This document shows, in pieces, positions 20,411 through 28,949 of a stretch of 64,000 nucleotides of DNA. The notes beneath the pieces are model-generated. The model searched no databases. It was given only the letters and a program-made list of their open reading frames with translations, and was not told where the DNA came from. The translations under genes and the position numbers were made by a program. This stretch comes from an uncultured Campylobacterales bacterium (GTDB lineage: Bacteria > Campylobacterota > Campylobacteria > Campylobacterales > Arcobacteraceae), in assembly GCA_947494995.1 (NCBI GenBank), contig CANLWY010000001.1, positions 1 to 64,000 of the forward strand, given 5' to 3'. Within the stretch, counting starts at the first letter, position 1. Every line of letters starts with the position of its first letter.

Positions 20411-20437
20411 GACGAGATAGAATTAAAAAGTGTGACA
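20411..20437 (-). promoter_or_regulatory. Putative ECF41 promoter (TGTCACA-N16-CGTC)
   Basis: Minus strand reads TGTCACACTTTTTAATTCTATCTCGTC immediately upstream of the CMD-ECF operon. Confidence 0.8.
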
Positions 20438-20522
20438 GTTTTTAATTTTTTTTGAAAAAAAATCTAAAAAGCCTATCTTCAAATAAATAAAATATAATTA
20501 GAAAAAACAAAATGGTAAAACT

Positions 20523-21344
20523 ATGACTACAAATGAATTAATGAACCTAGCACTTAAAAGAGCAAAACTTGATGAAAAACCTTATGATACTGATATTATA
20601 GTTGAAGGACAAAACATACAAAAAGTTTTAATTGGTATTGATATGGAAACTCCTGAGTTACTCCTTGCTCAACAAATGGGATATGACTGTGTGGTAAGTC
20701 ATCATCCAAAAGCAGATGCCTGTGTAGTTGATTTTGCAAAAGTAATGGATGTACAAATTGATAGAATGGTAAAAGCAGGAGTTCCTATTAATAAAGCTCA
20801 AAAAGCTTTAAAAAAAAGACAAGTAAGTATTGAACTTAATCAACATGCCCTAAACTATGACAAGGTAAGTTCTGCTGCAAGACTAATGAAAATGCCCTAT
20901 TTAAATATTCATATTCCAGCAGATTTTATAACTGAAGAAATAGTACAAGCAAGACTAAATGAAGCTTTTAATGATAAGCCAAAAACAAAACTTGAAGATA
21001 TTATAAGTGAATTAAACTCTTGGGAGTATTACCAAGGAAAAATCGCAAAGCCTGTTATAAGAGTAGGAAGTCCTGGTGATTATGCTGGAAGAATTGAAGT
21101 TCTTATGGCAGGAGGTACTAGTGGTGGAGTTGATGTTTTTAAAACATATTTTGAAGCAGGTGTTGGCACAATTATTGCTATGCATGTACCCGAAGATGTG
21201 AAAAAAGCAGTTCAAGAGCAAAACATAGGAAATATTATAATTGCTCCACATATGCCAAGTGATAGTATTGGATTACTTGAAATTGTAAAAACTTGGAGAG
21301 AAGAAGGTGTGGAAGTTACTTGTATGAGTGGGATTGTAGAGTGA
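20523..21344 (+). CDS. Nif3-like dinuclear metal center protein
   Basis: VLIGIDMETPELLLAQQMGYDCVVSHHPKA ... IIAPHMPSDSIGLLEI. Confidence 0.8.
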   Translation: MTTNELMNLALKRAKLDEKPYDTDIIVEGQNIQKVLIGIDMETPELLLAQQMGYDCVVSHHPKADACVVDFAKVMDVQIDRMVKAGVPINKAQKALKKRQVSIELNQHALNYDKVSSAARLMKMPYLNIHIPADFITEEIVQARLNEAFNDKPKTKLEDIISELNSWEYYQGKIAKPVIRVGSPGDYAGRIEVLMAGGTSGGVDVFKTYFEAGVGTIIAMHVPEDVKKAVQEQNIGNIIIAPHMPSDSIGLLEIVKTWREEGVEVTCMSGIVE

Positions 21345-21529
21345 GTATAGAATTAATGTTTTTGAAAAAAGCTATCGAAGATAAAAACTTTATTAGCTTT
21401 TCTTATGAAGGGAAGGTTTATAAGAAAGTAAAACCTTTTAAAATAGAAAATGATGTTTTGAAGTGTGATGTTGGAGAGTTTGAAATTAAAGATTTGAAGA
21501 AAATTACTGTTTTAAAAGATAGGTTTTAA
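21341..21529 (+). CDS. Small protein resembling a stand-alone WYL-type fold (GTG start, GTGA overlap with Nif3-like stop)
   Basis: LKKAIEDKNFISFSYEGKVYKKVKPFKIEND...FEIKDLKKITVL. Confidence 0.5.
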   Translation: MSIELMFLKKAIEDKNFISFSYEGKVYKKVKPFKIENDVLKCDVGEFEIKDLKKITVLKDRF

Positions 21530-21534
21530 TGCTT

Positions 21535-21718
21535 TGCATTCTTTTCTTTTTAATAAAGAAAAGAAACAAAAGAAAAGCGTTCGCAGGGATTCAAAAAAAC
21601 TAAAAAATTTATAGAAATTCTAAAATTTTGAAACTCAGCTCGTCCCTTCGCCTCAAACAGACAAAATTTCTTTACGAATTTATATAGATTTTTCTTAACG
21701 CTTTTTTGAAAATGCTCA
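21535..21718. repeat. Structured non-coding intergenic element, probable interspersed repeat
   Basis: CTTTTCTTT-TTAAT-AAAGAAAAG hairpin at the left edge, AAAAGCGTT ... AACGCTTTT outer arms, locally higher GC segment GCTCGTCCCTTCGCCTC. Confidence 0.4.
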
Positions 21719-21722
21719 CACG

Positions 21723-22652
21723 CTATTCTAAAAACTCAATATAATTACCAAAAATATCAGAAGAAACAACTCTTTTATCATCTTCCAAACCTAAAATATT
21801 TAAGTAAATATCCTTTTGGTAAGAAGGCATTCTTGGGTCAAAACATATTTCTTCAATAAAATCATCTATTTCTAAATCAATATAATATACATTGTTGAAG
21901 TCATCAATTTTTGTTTCACGAAAAATAAATGTACCACTCAAGTCAGACATTGTCTCCGCGCCTTCAAATCTCTTATCAACATCTTCTTTTTTCATATCAT
22001 TCCTAAAAACAAGTCTTATCCCTGCTCTAACCTCATTTTCATGTTGATAAGCTTTATTTTTTAAAAATAAAATATCTTTATGAGAAATTAATTTCTCTGA
22101 TTCATCAAAAAGCTTTGTAACAAGTTTTGTATGATTTTCCACAGTTTTTTCTTTTAGGTTATCTAATTCAAAATCAAATTTTTCTTTCAATTTAGAAATT
22201 TTATTTCTGTAATCTTTAAAGTTAATATATTTTACATCTCCTATTTCACACTCTATATGATTACTCATTAAAGTACCCGAATTTGAATAGTAATGCTTTG
22301 CATAAAATAGGTCATCTAAAAAATGGTCAATGACTTTTTTCAATTTTTCTTTTGATGTTTTGACTCTTATTGATTTAAAATCCTTAGAATACAATAACCA
22401 CATTGCCATTGATTCTTTTTCTTTTGTCCAACATGTTATAAAATTTGATTCCCTTGCAAGATTATATGATTCTTCACATAACCTATTAGAAGATAAAAAA
22501 CCTGGATTAAAAGTATCAGGTAATAAACTTTTTAAACTATATGCAAAACCCTCATTCAAATCCTCCATTAAACTCAATTTTGTCATTTTTAAATGTTTGT
22601 TTATTAATAATTCATATAATTCAAAAAAAGACATGATTCTATATAATTCCAT
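21723..22652 (-). CDS. DUF2971-like protein
   Basis: ESNFITCWTKEKESMAMWLLYS...LFLKNKAYQHENEVRAGIRLVF typical DUF2971 motifs. Confidence 0.75.
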   Translation of the reverse strand: MELYRIMSFFELYELLINKHLKMTKLSLMEDLNEGFAYSLKSLLPDTFNPGFLSSNRLCEESYNLARESNFITCWTKEKESMAMWLLYSKDFKSIRVKTSKEKLKKVIDHFLDDLFYAKHYYSNSGTLMSNHIECEIGDVKYINFKDYRNKISKLKEKFDFELDNLKEKTVENHTKLVTKLFDESEKLISHKDILFLKNKAYQHENEVRAGIRLVFRNDMKKEDVDKRFEGAETMSDLSGTFIFRETKIDDFNNVYYIDLEIDDFIEEICFDPRMPSYQKDIYLNILGLEDDKRVVSSDIFGNYIEFLE

Positions 22653-22672
22653 TTCTACTCCTATTAAATAAA

Positions 22673-23902
22673 CTATTTTCTAGCTAATGATTGTCCAGCT
22701 AAATACCCACTAACCCAAGCAAAATGCAAATTATAACCACCTCTGTTTCCAACTATATCTAAAACCTCTCCTGCTAGGTATAAGCCTTTACATTTTTTAC
22801 TTTCATAGGTTTTATTGTCTACCTCATCAGTTCTAATACCTCCACCGCTAGCTTCTGCGTGTTTGAAGCCTTGAGTATCTGTGATTTTAAATCGCCAGTT
22901 TGTTAAAGTGTTTACTAAACCTCTTATTTGTTTAGCATTTATATCTTTGACATATGAGCTTTTATCTATTTTACATATATCTAAAAGTACTGGAGAGAGT
23001 TTATTTGATACTATTCCTATTAGAAGATTTACTGCTTTTTCGTTTGGTAGGGATTTGAAAAGTGATTCTATCATCCCTAAAACTTCATTTCGGTTCATTT
23101 TAGGAAATAAGTTTATTGCAATTTGAACATCTTGATATAAAGATAAAGGATAGACTGCATATTGAGAGATATCTAAGATTGCGAATCCTGATACTCCATA
23201 TTTAGTAAAAAGTACATCACCTTGTATTTCATTCTCTTTTTGCCCATCTATATATAGAGTTACAAGTGATTCTTTTTTAACCCCTTGTATTTTGCTAGCT
23301 GACTCAAAATCTGTTTGTAGTCCTACAAGTGATGGATATGTCATATTATATGAATGCCCAAAACTTGTAGCAATATTCATACCATCTTCTGTTGCTCTTA
23401 GCTGTGGAGCCGCTCCTAGTCCTGAACTTATTAGTACTTTATCATACTCTTTAAATTCATCTTCATCACTTTTTACTATGAATTTATTCTCTTCTTTTTT
23501 TATATCTACTATTTTTGTATTTAGGACTAGATTTATATTTAGAGATTCTATTGCACCTTCAAGTAAGTTTACAACTGATTTTGCTTCATTTGATAGAGGA
23601 TATACTTTTCCATCACCTTTTATATCTAGTAGTAAGCCTATTGATTTACAAAACTTTTCAAAGGCTTTAAAATCAAACTGCTTTAAAGCATATGATACAA
23701 AGGATGGATTTTCACCTATATAGTTCTCAACTGTACAGTTTGAGTTTGAGATATTACATCTTCCATTTCCTGAGGCTAATATCTTTTTTCCAATACCTGT
23801 ATTGTTATCAAATATATCTATTTGTAAATCTTTGTTTAATCTTTTTGCAGTAATACCTGCCATCAGTCCTGCAGCACCAGCTCCAATAATTGCTATTTTC
23901 AA
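22673..23902 (-). CDS. NAD(P)/FAD-dependent oxidoreductase, HI0933/YhiN family
   Basis: IAIIGAGAAGLMAGI, GIGKKILASGNGRCNISN, GLYLAGEVLDIVGNRGGYNLHFAWVSGYLAGQ. Confidence 0.95.
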   Translation of the reverse strand: MKIAIIGAGAAGLMAGITAKRLNKDLQIDIFDNNTGIGKKILASGNGRCNISNSNCTVENYIGENPSFVSYALKQFDFKAFEKFCKSIGLLLDIKGDGKVYPLSNEAKSVVNLLEGAIESLNINLVLNTKIVDIKKEENKFIVKSDEDEFKEYDKVLISSGLGAAPQLRATEDGMNIATSFGHSYNMTYPSLVGLQTDFESASKIQGVKKESLVTLYIDGQKENEIQGDVLFTKYGVSGFAILDISQYAVYPLSLYQDVQIAINLFPKMNRNEVLGMIESLFKSLPNEKAVNLLIGIVSNKLSPVLLDICKIDKSSYVKDINAKQIRGLVNTLTNWRFKITDTQGFKHAEASGGGIRTDEVDNKTYESKKCKGLYLAGEVLDIVGNRGGYNLHFAWVSGYLAGQSLARK

Positions 23903-23941
23903 ACTCTATCCTAAATATTAATTACGCAATTATACTTTATA

Positions 23942-24247
23942 TTAGTAAAAAACTGCCAACCAAATAGTTGGCTTTTCTAAAGAAGTATATTTAACTCTAT
24001 GTTTTATATGTGCTTTAATATCACAATAGTCTCCTTTGCTTAACTTCACTTCTTTATCTTCAAACTCTAATATTGCTTCACCTTCTAATAAAATAACAAA
24101 CTCATTTTCATCTTGGTCATACCAAAAATCCTCTTGGCTTTTTTGTCCATTTGATACAATTCTCTCTATTCTTATATTCTCATTTTTTAATATATCAATA
24201 AACTCTTCTTTATCATTTCCTACTTTTATATCATCAAATATATTCAT
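23942..24247 (-). CDS. Cupin domain protein
   Basis: EFVILLEGEAILEFEDKEVKLSKGDYCDIKAHIKHRV. Confidence 0.88.
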   Translation of the reverse strand: MNIFDDIKVGNDKEEFIDILKNENIRIERIVSNGQKSQEDFWYDQDENEFVILLEGEAILEFEDKEVKLSKGDYCDIKAHIKHRVKYTSLEKPTIWLAVFY

Positions 24248-24316
24248 ACAAATTCCTTAAAGTAATTTATAATTATATCTGCTTTATATCTTAAAATAAA
24301 ACCACCTTTTCATTAG

Positions 24317-24330
24317 TGAATATTGATTCA
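24317..24330. promoter_or_regulatory. TGAAT-N4-ATTCA palindrome upstream of the response regulator gene
   Basis: TGAATATTGATTCA, 40 nt before the probable ATG at 24371. Confidence 0.45.
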
Positions 24331-24370
24331 TATTATGGTAAAATATTATATATTAATAAAAAGAAAATAT

Positions 24371-25033
24371 ATGAAAATATTAGTATTAGAAGACGATTAT
24401 AGTTATAGAAGTAGTATTAAAGAATATTTAGAAGTTTTAGAATACCAAGTTGATGATTTTGAAAATGGTGATGATGCACTAAATGCTATTTTTGATAATA
24501 AATATGACCTTTTACTTATGGATATTATTGTTCCTAATATAACAGGATATGAAGTTTTAAAAGAAGTAAGAAAACATAATATAGAAGTACCTATCATTTT
24601 AGTAACCTCTCTAACTGATGTTGATGATCTTAGTGTTGGATATGAGCTAGGATGTAATGATTATATAAGAAAACCTTTCTCCTTAAAAGAATTAAAATAT
24701 AGAGTTACTGAAGCAATTAACAGCTTTCACTTTAAATCAAATACAAATAAGATTAAGCTTTATGCAGATTACATGTTTGATTTAGATAATGAAGAATTAA
24801 CTTTAAATGATACCTATATAAAACTAACTCAAGTAGAAACAAAAGTTATAAACTTTCTAATAAGAAGAAGAGGACAGTTTTGCACAACTCAAGATATGAT
24901 TGTATCTATTTGGGATGATGACTTTATTTCAGATGCAGACTTAAGAATGCATATAAAAAGAATAAGAGATAAAACGACAAAAGAGCTTATAATAAACTCA
25001 AGAGGATTAGGATATAAAATTGAAAAATTCTAA
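24371..25033 (+). CDS. OmpR-family response regulator (start probably MKILVLEDD, not 24323)
   Basis: MKILVLEDDYSYRSSI receiver; DLLLMDIIVPNITGYEVL; winged-helix DNA-binding C terminus. Confidence 0.9.
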   Translation: MKILVLEDDYSYRSSIKEYLEVLEYQVDDFENGDDALNAIFDNKYDLLLMDIIVPNITGYEVLKEVRKHNIEVPIILVTSLTDVDDLSVGYELGCNDYIRKPFSLKELKYRVTEAINSFHFKSNTNKIKLYADYMFDLDNEELTLNDTYIKLTQVETKVINFLIRRRGQFCTTQDMIVSIWDDDFISDADLRMHIKRIRDKTTKELIINSRGLGYKIEKF

Positions 25034-26195
25034 TTTATCTATTATCCTATTCTCTTTTTTATTCTCTTTATCAATATCAATAATATTCTCTATTCTTTCA
25101 TATTTCTATATACAAGAGACTATTGAATCCACTGAAGCAAAAGAGAAACATGAAATTGCTTGTTATGCGAACAAAATAACATATCAAACTAAATCAATAG
25201 AAGAGTTGAAAAAAAAGACTTTTGGAACAGTAGAATCTTTTTTATATAAAATGGCTATTATTGATAGAAACCTCAATGTTCTTTATTCTACTTTTGAAAA
25301 AAATCCTTATTATGACATCTCTAGAAAAACATATATTGATGATAATCATATATTCTACAATGATAATAAGTATTTTAGTGATGTAGGAGAAGTTAGAGTA
25401 GTTCTTCAAAAAAATTTAGACTATGATGTAATAAAAAATAAAATCATTATGTTAAGTATAGGTGGTTTATTCTTTTTTCTTATATGCTTTTTTATTCTAT
25501 ATTTTATTATTTCAAAACTATTTATTAATATTAGCGAAGCACTTGATAGATTCTTTAGAAATGCAATTCATGAAATTAGAACACCATTGGGAGTTTTACA
25601 AATCAATTTAGAATTTCTAGAAAATACACTAAAAGATTCTATGGCACTCAAAAGAGCACAAGGAGGTTTGAATAATCTTACAAGTGTATATGAAAGTATT
25701 GAATTTTGTATAAAACACAAAAAAGTATCATTTCCAAAAGAGAATATTGATATTTCACATTTTTTAAAAGCAAGAATTGATTTTTTCAAAGTTCTTGCAG
25801 ATATTAAAGGGATTAAATTAGATACTTCTATAAAAGAAAATATTTTTATGCATATTAGTAGAACAGAAATTCAAAGACTTATAGATAATAACCTATCAAA
25901 CGCTTTAAAATACTCAAAAGAGAATACAACGATTGAAATACAATTAATGCTTAACAAAAATGATATTATTCTAGTTTTTACAAATGAAGGGCAAAAAATT
26001 CCTAATTTTAATAAATTATTTCAACAATTTTATAGAGGGGACAATATAAATAGTGGGTTCGGTTTAGGCTTAGATATTATGATGCATATTTGTACTCAAT
26101 ATAACATAGAAATTGGTGTAAAATCTGAAAAAGGGAAAAACTCATTTTTATATAAAATACCAAATACCTTAAATAAAAGGTTAAAAGATGATTAG
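25020..26195 (+). CDS. Sensor histidine kinase
   Basis: Two TM; FRNAIHEIRTPLGVLQ H box; NNLSNALKYSKENT N box; GFGLGLDIM G box. Confidence 0.9.
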   Translation: MKNSNLSIILFSFLFSLSISIIFSILSYFYIQETIESTEAKEKHEIACYANKITYQTKSIEELKKKTFGTVESFLYKMAIIDRNLNVLYSTFEKNPYYDISRKTYIDDNHIFYNDNKYFSDVGEVRVVLQKNLDYDVIKNKIIMLSIGGLFFFLICFFILYFIISKLFINISEALDRFFRNAIHEIRTPLGVLQINLEFLENTLKDSMALKRAQGGLNNLTSVYESIEFCIKHKKVSFPKENIDISHFLKARIDFFKVLADIKGIKLDTSIKENIFMHISRTEIQRLIDNNLSNALKYSKENTTIEIQLMLNKNDIILVFTNEGQKIPNFNKLFQQFYRGDNINSGFGLGLDIMMHICTQYNIEIGVKSEKGKNSFLYKIPNTLNKRLKDD

Positions 26196-27480
26196 ACTAT
26201 TTTTCATACTTATTTTTTCTTTTTTTATTTTAAATGCTAAATCTTTTATTTTAACACCAGAAGAAAAAAACTGGATAAAAAAACAAAAAACGATTAGAAT
26301 AGGAATTGATTCAAACTTTGCACCTTTTGAATTTATTGATAAAGAAGGTAACTTCAAAGGTATTACAGCTGATTACCTAAAAGAGATGAAAAGAATTATC
26401 AACCGTAGTTTGGACAAAGATTCCAAAATAGAGTTTGATATCATAAAAAACAAACCATGGAATGAAATTATTTCTATGACTAAAGAACATAGTATTGATA
26501 TGTTATCTTGTATTGTAGAAACTCCACAAAGAAGTAATTACTTAGACTATACTTCAATTTATCTTACTTTTCCTATGGTAATAGTAACCAACAAAGAGAC
26601 AGGCTTTATAAATAATATAGAAGAACTAAAAGGTCGATCAGTAGCTGTAATAGACAACTATACTCCCCATGAAATCCTTTCAAAATATGAAGATATATTT
26701 TTAGTAAAAACTGAAAATCTAACTCAAGCTTTAGAATTAGTATCTACAGGAAAAACTTTTGCTCACGTAGGAAACTTATCAAGGGTATCTTTTCTTTTAA
26801 AAGAAAGTGGATTTCAAAATCTTACAATCTCAGGAATTACTAATTATAAATATAACTTTTCTATGGCAGTAAAAAAGGGTGATTATATTCTAAAAAATAT
26901 TATACAAAAATCCTTTGATGCAATCCCACAAGAAATAAAAACAAGTATTTATTATAAATGGTTTCCTTTAGAATTTAAAGAAAAACAAAACTACACTCTA
27001 ATATGGGAGATTCTTTTAGGAGCGTTAATTATAACTTTACTATTATCTTTCTGGGTGTTTAAATTAAATATAAACATAAAAAGAAAAACTATTGATAAAG
27101 AAGTACTTCTAGAAGATAAAAACTGGTTAAACAACTCTTTAAAAACTGCTGGTATTTGTGCATGGCAATGGGATTTAGAACAAAATAAAATCAAAATAAA
27201 TCCAAGTTTTGCAACACTACTTAATCTAGGAGATAAAGAGATTATAATTTCTGTAAAATATTTTAAAAGTCTTATTGAAGAAGAGGATTTATCAACTCTT
27301 TTAACAAATATGGAAAAACACTTTAGCAACAAAGATAAAGCATTTTCATCTATTCTTAGAATTAAAACTGAAGAAAAACATGAAAAAAAGATGGAATTTA
27401 TTGGGGGAATTGATAAAGTAAATATCTTTAATCATCCCAAAACTATTATTGGTATTGCAAAAGAGATTAAAAAAGATTAG
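26188..27480 (+). CDS. SBP_bac_3-type periplasmic domain + TM + PAS-like cytoplasmic domain, no kinase or GGDEF domain
   Basis: IRIGIDSNFAPFEFIDKEGNFKGITADYLKEM; TM at LIWEILLGALIITLLLSFWVF; PAS-like tail. Confidence 0.85.
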   Translation: MIRLFFILIFSFFILNAKSFILTPEEKNWIKKQKTIRIGIDSNFAPFEFIDKEGNFKGITADYLKEMKRIINRSLDKDSKIEFDIIKNKPWNEIISMTKEHSIDMLSCIVETPQRSNYLDYTSIYLTFPMVIVTNKETGFINNIEELKGRSVAVIDNYTPHEILSKYEDIFLVKTENLTQALELVSTGKTFAHVGNLSRVSFLLKESGFQNLTISGITNYKYNFSMAVKKGDYILKNIIQKSFDAIPQEIKTSIYYKWFPLEFKEKQNYTLIWEILLGALIITLLLSFWVFKLNINIKRKTIDKEVLLEDKNWLNNSLKTAGICAWQWDLEQNKIKINPSFATLLNLGDKEIIISVKYFKSLIEEEDLSTLLTNMEKHFSNKDKAFSSILRIKTEEKHEKKMEFIGGIDKVNIFNHPKTIIGIAKEIKKD

Positions 27481-28949
27481 AACATATTTGCTCTAATCTT
27501 TTTATACTTATCTGATTGTAATTTTTCTTTTTGTTGTGAAGTAAGAGGAGAACCTTTAATAACTGTTCCATTTAATAAATCAAGTACTGTATTTGTACTC
27601 TTTTTAGGATTTAAAATAAGTGGATTTTCATGACAAGCTTCACATGATCTTGCATTTTTACTTATTGTATGAGGAGAATAAGGAGTGAAGCCCTCTATTT
27701 TTTTATCTCCTAACTTATGAACATCATCAAAAACCATCTCCCCTTTATCATTTCTATAAGAAATCCTATACTGATAAAAAGGTCTTAAAACTCTTATTTT
27801 ACCATCCTCTGAGTTTCCTAAAAGAAGATGTTCCCATCTTCTAAATCTATAACCACTATACCAAACTCCTTTTTTCATTTTTCCATCCACCCAGTCTGGC
27901 ATATATGGTTCAGGTTCTTTTTTAGCCTTAATTGCCTTTTTTAAAAAGGCTGAAAGATAAGCATCTTCTTGATCTATTAGGTTTTTCCACTTCTTGTAAT
28001 CTTTTGTATCATCCCTAAAAATAGATAATTCATAATTGCTTATTTGCCAAGAGCTATGACAAGCTGAACAAGCTATCTTATCATGATAAGAGTCATGACC
28101 TTCATTTTGACTCAAATTTTTATGACAATTACTACAAGAGGCTCTATTTTTATCAAACATTACCTCATCTTTTTTATGACAGTCTACGCAAGAAAGTCCT
28201 GCTTTATAGTGAATATCTTCACTTAGATTATGATATGAATTCCCATAAGTTGTTTTGGGATATTTTCCTTTTTTTGTAATTGGTGCTTTATAAGCATGGT
28301 CAAAATCTTTAGGGAAAAGTCCTAAATAATCTGTACCCACATAGTTTTTATTATGACAAGAAAGACATGCACTCATAGGAGGTTTTTTTGATAATTTATG
28401 CACCTTAGCATAAGGAGATTTATCTTTAATAGTTAAATCACTTCCTTTATATTTGCCATCAAGTGAATATTCAATATGGCAAGCCATGCAACCTTTCCCT
28501 CTATTCATACCTTTTTCACCGGAACTTTGATTTCCAATATGACACTTCAAGCATTTTCGTCTTAAAAAATCATCACTTAACTCTTCTAAAGTCCTTATAT
28601 CATCTTTTGGAAGTGGTAGAGACTGAAGTGTTCCTAATACCTCTTTTCCTATCCATAAAGATTTAGTTAAACTAATCTCATCTTTTAATGTCACATGGGA
28701 AGATTTTTTAAAACTATGACTATCCTCTTTATGACAAGAAATACAAAATTTATCTACATTTTCAAGTGAGTCTGGATGTAGTACAACATCATCATGAGTA
28801 TAATTATCTCTTTTATTTGGTTCAATATGACAAGCTACACAATCAAAGTTATGATTTTCTTCATCAAAAGTCTCTATGTTATGACAAGTTTTACAATCTT
28901 CTGCAAAAAGAAAAATAGAAAAACACAAAAACAATACTATTTTAAACAT
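27477..28949 (-). CDS. Secreted decaheme c-type cytochrome
   Basis: Signal peptide and 10 CXXCH motifs counted in the translation. Confidence 0.9.
   Translation of the reverse strand: MFKIVLFLCFSIFLFAEDCKTCHNIETFDEENHNFDCVACHIEPNKRDNYTHDDVVLHPDSLENVDKFCISCHKEDSHSFKKSSHVTLKDEISLTKSLWIGKEVLGTLQSLPLPKDDIRTLEELSDDFLRRKCLKCHIGNQSSGEKGMNRGKGCMACHIEYSLDGKYKGSDLTIKDKSPYAKVHKLSKKPPMSACLSCHNKNYVGTDYLGLFPKDFDHAYKAPITKKGKYPKTTYGNSYHNLSEDIHYKAGLSCVDCHKKDEVMFDKNRASCSNCHKNLSQNEGHDSYHDKIACSACHSSWQISNYELSIFRDDTKDYKKWKNLIDQEDAYLSAFLKKAIKAKKEPEPYMPDWVDGKMKKGVWYSGYRFRRWEHLLLGNSEDGKIRVLRPFYQYRISYRNDKGEMVFDDVHKLGDKKIEGFTPYSPHTISKNARSCEACHENPLILNPKKSTNTVLDLLNGTVIKGSPLTSQQKEKLQSDKYKKIRANMF

Noticed and set aside
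23292-23723. Plus-strand 143-aa Ser/Phe-rich ORF
   Set aside because: Antisense of the HI0933-family oxidoreductase.
26188-27480. Considered as a pseudogene (truncated GGDEF or kinase protein)
   Set aside because: Clean ORF that ends with a proper stop adjacent to the convergent cytochrome gene and overlaps the HK start-stop; no residual GGDEF or HATPase sequence visible, so reported as a possibly complete co-sensor.
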